Positions 31,575 through 35,393 of a stretch of DNA of 35,393 nucleotides are shown piece after piece. A model generated the notes under the pieces. It saw only the letters and a program-made list of their open reading frames with translations. It had not been told where the DNA came from and searched no databases. The stretch is taken from contig NZ_QTTN01000057.1 in the NCBI RefSeq assembly GCF_003386535.1, positions 1 to 35,393 of the forward strand. Direction: 5' to 3'. A program made the translations under genes and the position numbers. Within the stretch, counting starts at the first letter, position 1. The number at the start of each line of letters is the position of its first letter. The DNA is from Paenibacillus taihuensis. Lineage in GTDB: Bacteria > Bacillota > Bacilli > Paenibacillales > Paenibacillaceae.

Positions 31575-33509
31575 ATGCTTATCCGAAACAAGAAGCAGAT
31601 CGTCTTCGCGCTGGTCATCGCCTTGCAAGCAGGCTGCGCAATGACAACAGCGGTAACGGTCGATGCCGCTTCCGCCGACCAAACGACGAAGTATCGTGTC
31701 TATCAGAACGATAAAGCGATCAAAGAATTCACGACGAGCACGAGTGCGATTGCATATGCCAAGCAGTTCACCTATACGCATGTCGAGAAAATTACGGGCC
31801 GTGAATGGCTCTGGGACAACTTCCCCCATTTCAAGGTGTACGAGAACGGCGTCTCCTCGCCAGGACGCGAGTTTGCTACGCTTGCTGAAGCGAAGCAGTT
31901 CGCGAGCAAAGTGAAGTTCGCCCAAATTCGTGATTTGGAGAAGCCTGGCTTCGTTCAAAGCGTCTACCCTGCCTACCGCATCTACCAAGGGGACAAAACA
32001 TTAGCGAACTGGTCGTTCGCAACGCTCGCCGAAGCGAAGAAGGCGGCAGCCGCTTACGGCAACATACATATTATTGATTTATCCACCAACCAGTGGGTAT
32101 GGGACAACCTGAACGTTACTCAGGAAGAAGTACAGCGCGCCTCGACTCCTGTCTACAGCATCGAAGCTGCGGACGGTACTCCGCTCACAGACAAAACATA
32201 CGGCTACCTGCTCGATGCGATTCGCGCATCGCTTGCACTGCCGAACAGCAACGTCGTGAATACGCTGACTGGCGCAGTCGTACAGACGAATAAACCGAGC
32301 TTCGATGTCACCCAATCCGGCCGTGTCGTCGGTTCGTATTACAGCATTACGAAAGCGATCGCTTTTGCCAACTCGTTATCCGGCGCATCGGTCGTAAAGG
32401 ACGGGCTCACATGGTGGACGAATACGCCTTACCTGAGTGTTACGCAAGGTGACAACGTGCTCCGCTCCTTCCATACGCGCAAAGGTGCGATTCAATTCGC
32501 CAGCCAATATTCGAATTCGTCCATAAGCACGGCTGATGCCCGTGTCATCTGGGACAATACGAAGGAATTGAAGCTTCTCGGCTGGAATGGCACTGCACGC
32601 ACGAACAGCATTATGACTCAAGTCAGCCAAACGCAAGGGCTCGATTATGATTCCCCATCCTGGTTCGAGCTTGCTAGCGCTGACGGTACGCTTAGCGATT
32701 ATTCAGATCCAGCGCTTGTCACTGCATTGGCACCATCAGGCATCAAGCTGACGCCGCTCGTCAGCAACCAATTCGACAGTAAGCTCACTAGCGCTTTCTT
32801 GCGCGACGATGCCGCGAAGACGAAGTTCATTAACACGCTCGTCGGCAAGCTGAAGGCGCTCCATGTTGCAGGCGTCAATGTCGATTTCGAGATGATGGCT
32901 GGCGGAGACCGCGCACTGTATACCGAATTCATTCGTTCTCTTACCAAAGCGGCTCACGGGGCTGGACTCACCGTTTCAATCGACCTGCCTCGCGGCGACG
33001 TGAAGTGGGATGAGAAAACAGCGTTCGATCACAATGCACTCGCAGGCATCGTTGATATGGTCATGATTATGGCCTATGACCAGCACTGGACAGGCAGCAC
33101 GGAAGCTGGCTCTGTTGCGGAGCTGTCCTGGGTCGAGGAAGGCGTGAAGCAGTTCCTGGCGTACGGGATTCCACGCGACAAGCTGATGCTTGGAGTTCCG
33201 TTCTATGTACGGGAGTGGAGCATCGACGCGATCGGCAATCTTGTAGGCAACCGGGCGCTGCTCATGGGCGATCTGCCAACGATTATCCAACAAACCGGCG
33301 CTGTCGGCACCTATGACCCGATATCGGGTCAGAACAAGTACAAGTACACTGGCTCAGACGGCTATACGCATGTATTCTGGGCGGAGACCGCTGATTCGGT
33401 CAAAGCACGCCTGACCATCGCCAAGAAGTACGATCTGGCTGGTCTTGCCGCATGGCGCCTTGGCTATGAGCCAGCATCCTTGTGGACGATGCTGCTGCAG
33501 CAGAAATAA
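31575..33509 (+). CDS. secreted GH18 glycosidase with six N-terminal repeats
   Basis: The start chosen is the ATG at 31575 (GAGGAG 14 bases upstream); a GTG at 31560 overlaps the ribosome site. The product is 644 aa. A signal peptide (about 1-31) probably ends near VDA. Residues about 39-330 hold six repeats of about 46 residues, starting with [YF]xV/I..., then a FA/YA helix and often ending in WDN. The GH18 domain follows (about 331-644) with GVNVDFE, where Glu439 is the catalytic acid, MIMAYDQHW (Asp502) and LGVPFYVREW. It resembles YaaH/YdhD-type N-acetylglucosaminidases active on spore or vegetative peptidoglycan or chitin, but has no LysM; the repeats may bind the wall. Confidence 0.88.
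   Translation: MLIRNKKQIVFALVIALQAGCAMTTAVTVDAASADQTTKYRVYQNDKAIKEFTTSTSAIAYAKQFTYTHVEKITGREWLWDNFPHFKVYENGVSSPGREFATLAEAKQFASKVKFAQIRDLEKPGFVQSVYPAYRIYQGDKTLANWSFATLAEAKKAAAAYGNIHIIDLSTNQWVWDNLNVTQEEVQRASTPVYSIEAADGTPLTDKTYGYLLDAIRASLALPNSNVVNTLTGAVVQTNKPSFDVTQSGRVVGSYYSITKAIAFANSLSGASVVKDGLTWWTNTPYLSVTQGDNVLRSFHTRKGAIQFASQYSNSSISTADARVIWDNTKELKLLGWNGTARTNSIMTQVSQTQGLDYDSPSWFELASADGTLSDYSDPALVTALAPSGIKLTPLVSNQFDSKLTSAFLRDDAAKTKFINTLVGKLKALHVAGVNVDFEMMAGGDRALYTEFIRSLTKAAHGAGLTVSIDLPRGDVKWDEKTAFDHNALAGIVDMVMIMAYDQHWTGSTEAGSVAELSWVEEGVKQFLAYGIPRDKLMLGVPFYVREWSIDAIGNLVGNRALLMGDLPTIIQQTGAVGTYDPISGQNKYKYTGSDGYTHVFWAETADSVKARLTIAKKYDLAGLAAWRLGYEPASLWTMLLQQK
31689..32564 (+). repeat. six ~46-residue protein repeats in the GH18 protein
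   Basis: The copies begin near 31689, 31827, 31971, 32148, 32298 and 32430. Copies 1, 3 and 6 end in WDN, copy 5 in WTN; copy 4 is the most diverged and is preceded by a short spacer. DNA identity is low, so the duplication is old. Confidence 0.75.
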
Positions 33510-33607
33510 GCGGATCGCGTAAACTGGAATGGCTGGTCCCCGTTATGATATGATGTTAGAGATGGTGTACTGTAACTCATTTTATAACAGTTAGGAGACT
33601 GCTCATT

Positions 33608-33952
33608 ATGCCAGCATTGAAAGAACTGACAACCGTCGAAGAATGGAATACAGCCCTCGAAGGCTCCAGCACACGTCCGCTCGTTGTGTTCAAGCATAGT
33701 ACGACTTGTCCGGTAAGCGCGAACGCATTCACGGAGTTCTCGAACTACTTGAAGAACAACGAGGATCAAGACGACACGGACTTCGTACTTGTGAAAGTGA
33801 TCGAGTCGAGACCTGTTTCCAACCAAATCGCTGAAGATACGGCTGTGAAGCACGAGTCCCCGCAAATTATCCTGATCAAGGATAAAGCGAAATATTGGAC
33901 AACTTCACACTGGTCCATTACTGAAGCGCATATGAGTGCAGTCATGAAATAA
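33608..33952 (+). CDS. ytxJ: YtxJ/BrxC, bacillithiol-system redoxin-like protein
   Basis: A 114-aa thioredoxin-fold protein of the YtxJ (DUF2847) family; B. subtilis YtxJ/BrxC is a monothiol bacilliredoxin. The single active cysteine is Cys34 in STTCPVS, and the cis-Pro loop is HESPQIILIKD. These proteins remove bacillithiol from oxidised proteins in the cytoplasm, which implies that the host makes bacillithiol. AGGAG lies about ten bases before the ATG. It is a single gene ending at a strong terminator. Confidence 0.92.
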   Translation: MPALKELTTVEEWNTALEGSSTRPLVVFKHSTTCPVSANAFTEFSNYLKNNEDQDDTDFVLVKVIESRPVSNQIAEDTAVKHESPQIILIKDKAKYWTTSHWSITEAHMSAVMK

Positions 33953-33970
33953 TCTGCTCTTCACAACACG

Positions 33971-34024
33971 AAGAGACCCCCAGTACCGGAGTGCGCGAGC
34001 GCTCCTTGCTGAGGGTCTCTTTCT
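33971..34024 (+). terminator. ytxJ intrinsic terminator
   Basis: AAGAGACCC (33971-33979) pairs with GGGTCTCTT (34013-34021). GGAG/CTCC and further pairs lie inside, and a T-rich tail follows. Confidence 0.85.
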
Positions 34025-34042
34025 TATTTCGATTAAGCTCGC

Positions 34043-34077
34043 AAATAAGTATTCGCCACCTGCTGCGAAACTTATTT
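34043..34077 (-). terminator. hairpin immediately after speD
   Basis: AAATAAGT (34043-34050) pairs with ACTTATTT (34070-34077), with CGC/GCG inside, directly past the speD stop. The T-run is weak, so termination is possible but unproven. Confidence 0.45.
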
Positions 34078-34080
34078 CGA

Positions 34081-34887
34081 TTAATTAAACACCATGTTTT
34101 TGCCGTAGAAGATTTCATCCATCTCCCACTTCACGCTTTTCTCAATCTCCAGCTGCTCTTCCTTGCTGAGCGTATCCTTCGTATAGCCGAACAAATAGTT
34201 GTTCAGATCGAATTCGCGGAGCTTGCACTTCGTATGGAAAATATTTTCCTGATACACGTTCACGTCAATCATTTGGTACAGGTCTTTGACTTCAGCCGGA
34301 ATATAGTTCTGAATCGAGCTGATATCGTGATCGATGAACAGCTTGTACCCGTTGATATCGCGCGTAAATCCGCGCACCCGGTAATCCACCGTCATGATGT
34401 CGGTGTCAAAGGAATGAATGAGGTAATTCAGCGCTTTGAGCGGCGAAATCTCTCCGCAGGTGGATACGTCGATATCCGCACGGAACGTGCTGATGCCTTC
34501 GTCCGGATGGTACTCCGGATACGTATGTACCGTAATGTGACTCGTGTTCAGGTGCGCGACAACCGCTTTCGGCAGCGGACCCGGCGACTCCTCGAACGAC
34601 TCCTCAGGCGCCTGCTCAATCGGCCCTTCCGAGACGAGCATCGTCACGCTTGCGCCTTGCGGCTCATAGTCCTGCTTCGCCACATTGAGCACGTACGCGC
34701 CAATAATATCCGCAACCGATTTCAGAATAGCTGTAAGCCGGTCCGCGTTGTATTGCTGGTCGATATATTTGATGTATGCCTCACGCTCTTCCTTCGTCTT
34801 CGTAAAGCAAATGTCATACATGTTGAAACTTAGCGATTTGGTCAAATTGTTAAAGCCATGCAGCGTGATGCGCTGCTCCGATGTCAT
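34081..34887 (-). CDS. speD: S-adenosylmethionine decarboxylase proenzyme, long E. coli type
   Basis: Makes decarboxylated SAM, the aminopropyl donor for spermidine. With the ATG at 34887 it has 268 aa, like E. coli SpeD (264 aa) and unlike the roughly 126-aa form of B. subtilis. The self-cleavage site is in [13 protein letters not shown], where Ser116 becomes the pyruvoyl group. Cys144 in DVSTCGEIS matches the proton donor. [20 protein letters not shown] and FTRDING are family hallmarks. A TTG two codons upstream is a possible start because GGGGGAG is 5-6 bases from it and 11 from the ATG. No speE is in the window. Confidence 0.95.
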   Translation of the reverse strand: MTSEQRITLHGFNNLTKSLSFNMYDICFTKTKEEREAYIKYIDQQYNADRLTAILKSVADIIGAYVLNVAKQDYEPQGASVTMLVSEGPIEQAPEESFEESPGPLPKAVVAHLNTSHITVHTYPEYHPDEGISTFRADIDVSTCGEISPLKALNYLIHSFDTDIMTVDYRVRGFTRDINGYKLFIDHDISSIQNYIPAEVKDLYQMIDVNVYQENIFHTKCKLREFDLNNYLFGYTKDTLSKEEQLEIEKSVKWEMDEIFYGKNMVFN

Positions 34888-35066
34888 CGTCAAGCTAGCT
34901 CCCCCTTAAATATAACCGTTCGCATCTTGAGCGGAATTTGTTCAAGTGACTAATATTAGGATGGTTTGGCGAGGCTGCTTCTATTCCCAAGGACTAGCAG
35001 CATCGCTTCAAATCCAATATAGCATCGTTGGGATATTCAGGAAGATCGAATCGAATTTTGTCGAAA
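34888..35066. other. intergenic region between speD and the intron
   Basis: About 180 bases with no gene. TCGAATTTT / AAAATCGA (35051-35059 and 35064-35071) is an imperfect palindrome at the intron 3' junction. I see no confident promoter for speD. Confidence 0.5.
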
Positions 35067-35393
35067 ATCGAGTAGGCCCATGCGCAATTGCATGGGCCTC
35101 TCACAGATCCGGACGTGCGGGTCATCGCATCCGGCTCCTCCATGATTATCCCCGTTGGGGATGAAGGTCTTTTTGGATCGAGGACAAACTACTTAGACCG
35201 ATTTCTTCAAACCACTTGTTTGGCATCGCATACTGCGCATACGTCGAGTAGGAGCTGCGCCAAGCGGTCATTCGTAACCCCGGCAGTTCTCTATCCCATC
35301 CTCGTTTGCGCATCTCTCGATGAAGTTTCCTTATCTTCCTCCAGCTTCGCAGCTGTACCGACCGGAGTCTTCTTCTTATCCAACCATCGAGAT
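35067..35393 (-). mobile_element. 3' part of a group II intron (continues past the window)
   Basis: Reading the minus strand, the maturase end is followed by domain V (about 35104-35137: GAGCCGG...CCGGATCTGTG) and domain VI (35070-35102). Domain VI has a 10-bp stem with a 6-base loop, then a bulged A at 35073, then a GAG/CTC pair. The intron would end at 35067 with CTCGAT, the bulged A being seven bases from the end. This fits a lariat-capable bacterial group II intron. It sits about 170 bases upstream of speD in the same direction. Confidence 0.85.
35146..35393 (-). CDS. group II intron maturase/reverse transcriptase, C-terminal end (partial)
   Basis: An open frame from the right edge ends with TAA at 35146-35148 and gives 81 residues. 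The sequence has the domain X (maturase) hallmarks: LDGWIRRRLRSVQLRSW, then RKLHREMRKRGW, and later YAMPNKWFEEIGL. Domain X binds the intron RNA for splicing. The reverse-transcriptase domain must lie beyond the window. The stop falls just before domain V, the usual arrangement with the ORF in domain IV. Confidence 0.88.
   Translation of the reverse strand, partial: LDGWIRRRLRSVQLRSWRKIRKLHREMRKRGWDRELPGLRMTAWRSSYSTYAQYAMPNKWFEEIGLSSLSSIQKDLHPQRG

Noticed and set aside
31575..31670. Lipobox-like LQAGC in the GH18 signal peptide
   Set aside because: Gln at the -3 position is poor for lipoprotein signal peptidase, and a normal signal peptidase I site follows near VDA.
34023..34084. 14-bp direct repeat CTTATTTCGATTAA at 34023-34036 and 34071-34084, considered as attachment sites
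   Set aside because: Only about 35 bases separate the copies, no integrase is present, and the stretch is explained by hairpins at the ends of ytxJ and speD.
33991..34833. 280-codon + strand frame opposite speD
   Set aside because: The minus strand encodes a complete SpeD; the + frame is an Arg/Leu/Val-rich shadow and also runs through the ytxJ terminator.

Overview
This window looks like a chromosomal segment of an endospore-forming Bacillota, most likely Paenibacillus or a close relative. It carries spore genes (cotE, spoVK), a GlnR/GlnA nitrogen unit, LexA with Bacillus-type SOS boxes, a YtxJ/BrxC bacillithiol-type redoxin, AGGAGG ribosome binding sites with frequent GTG/TTG starts, and a GC content a little above 50% by eye. 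Much of it follows the order known from Bacillus subtilis: cotE-mutS-mutL, miaA-hfq, spoVK-hflX-ynbB-glnR-glnA, and lexA beside yneA and ynzC. Most of the window is therefore conserved housekeeping DNA with small lineage-specific insertions.

Layout. Positions 1-348 hold a possible C-terminal end of a + strand ORF, a hairpin and a near-perfect palindrome. Positions 349-2955 (minus) hold a HAD phosphatase, a two-helix membrane protein, an aldo/keto reductase and YnzC. Positions 3142-4336 are the SOS divergon: a YneA-like LysM division inhibitor (minus) and lexA (plus) share a control region with six candidate LexA boxes. Positions 4413-4991 encode an unrecognised basic protein with an internal duplication. 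Positions 5139-10652 (minus) are spoVK, hflX, ynbB, glnR and glnA, with a GlnR operator overlapping the end of ynbB. Positions 10761-11992 are a DUF402-YdcF pair behind a highly structured leader. Positions 12222-15671 are a class A penicillin-binding protein and a cyclophilin lipoprotein. Positions 15885-22903 are a tight mutS-mutL-methyltransferase-miaA-hfq operon, in which several genes overlap by 4 bases.

The right third is more mixed: a GH172 (DUF2961) glycosidase, a GC-rich COOH-NH2 ligase-like gene, cotE with a sigma-K-like promoter, an aromatic-acid-exporter-type protein, an M32 carboxypeptidase, a YqkB-like HesB protein, a beta-carbonic anhydrase, a DUF309 protein, a small secreted or membrane protein with a YxcD-like partner, a GH18 glycosidase with six N-terminal repeats, YtxJ, and a long E. 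coli-type SpeD. The right edge contains the 3' end of a group II intron: the maturase X domain, domain V and domain VI with a bulged adenosine.

I saw no rRNA, tRNA, CRISPR array, prophage or defence island. No completely new multi-gene system is evident. The items most worth a second look are the six-repeat GH18 protein, the duplicated hypothetical between lexA and glnA, the group II intron end, the dense LexA-box cluster and the structured leader of the DUF402 gene.
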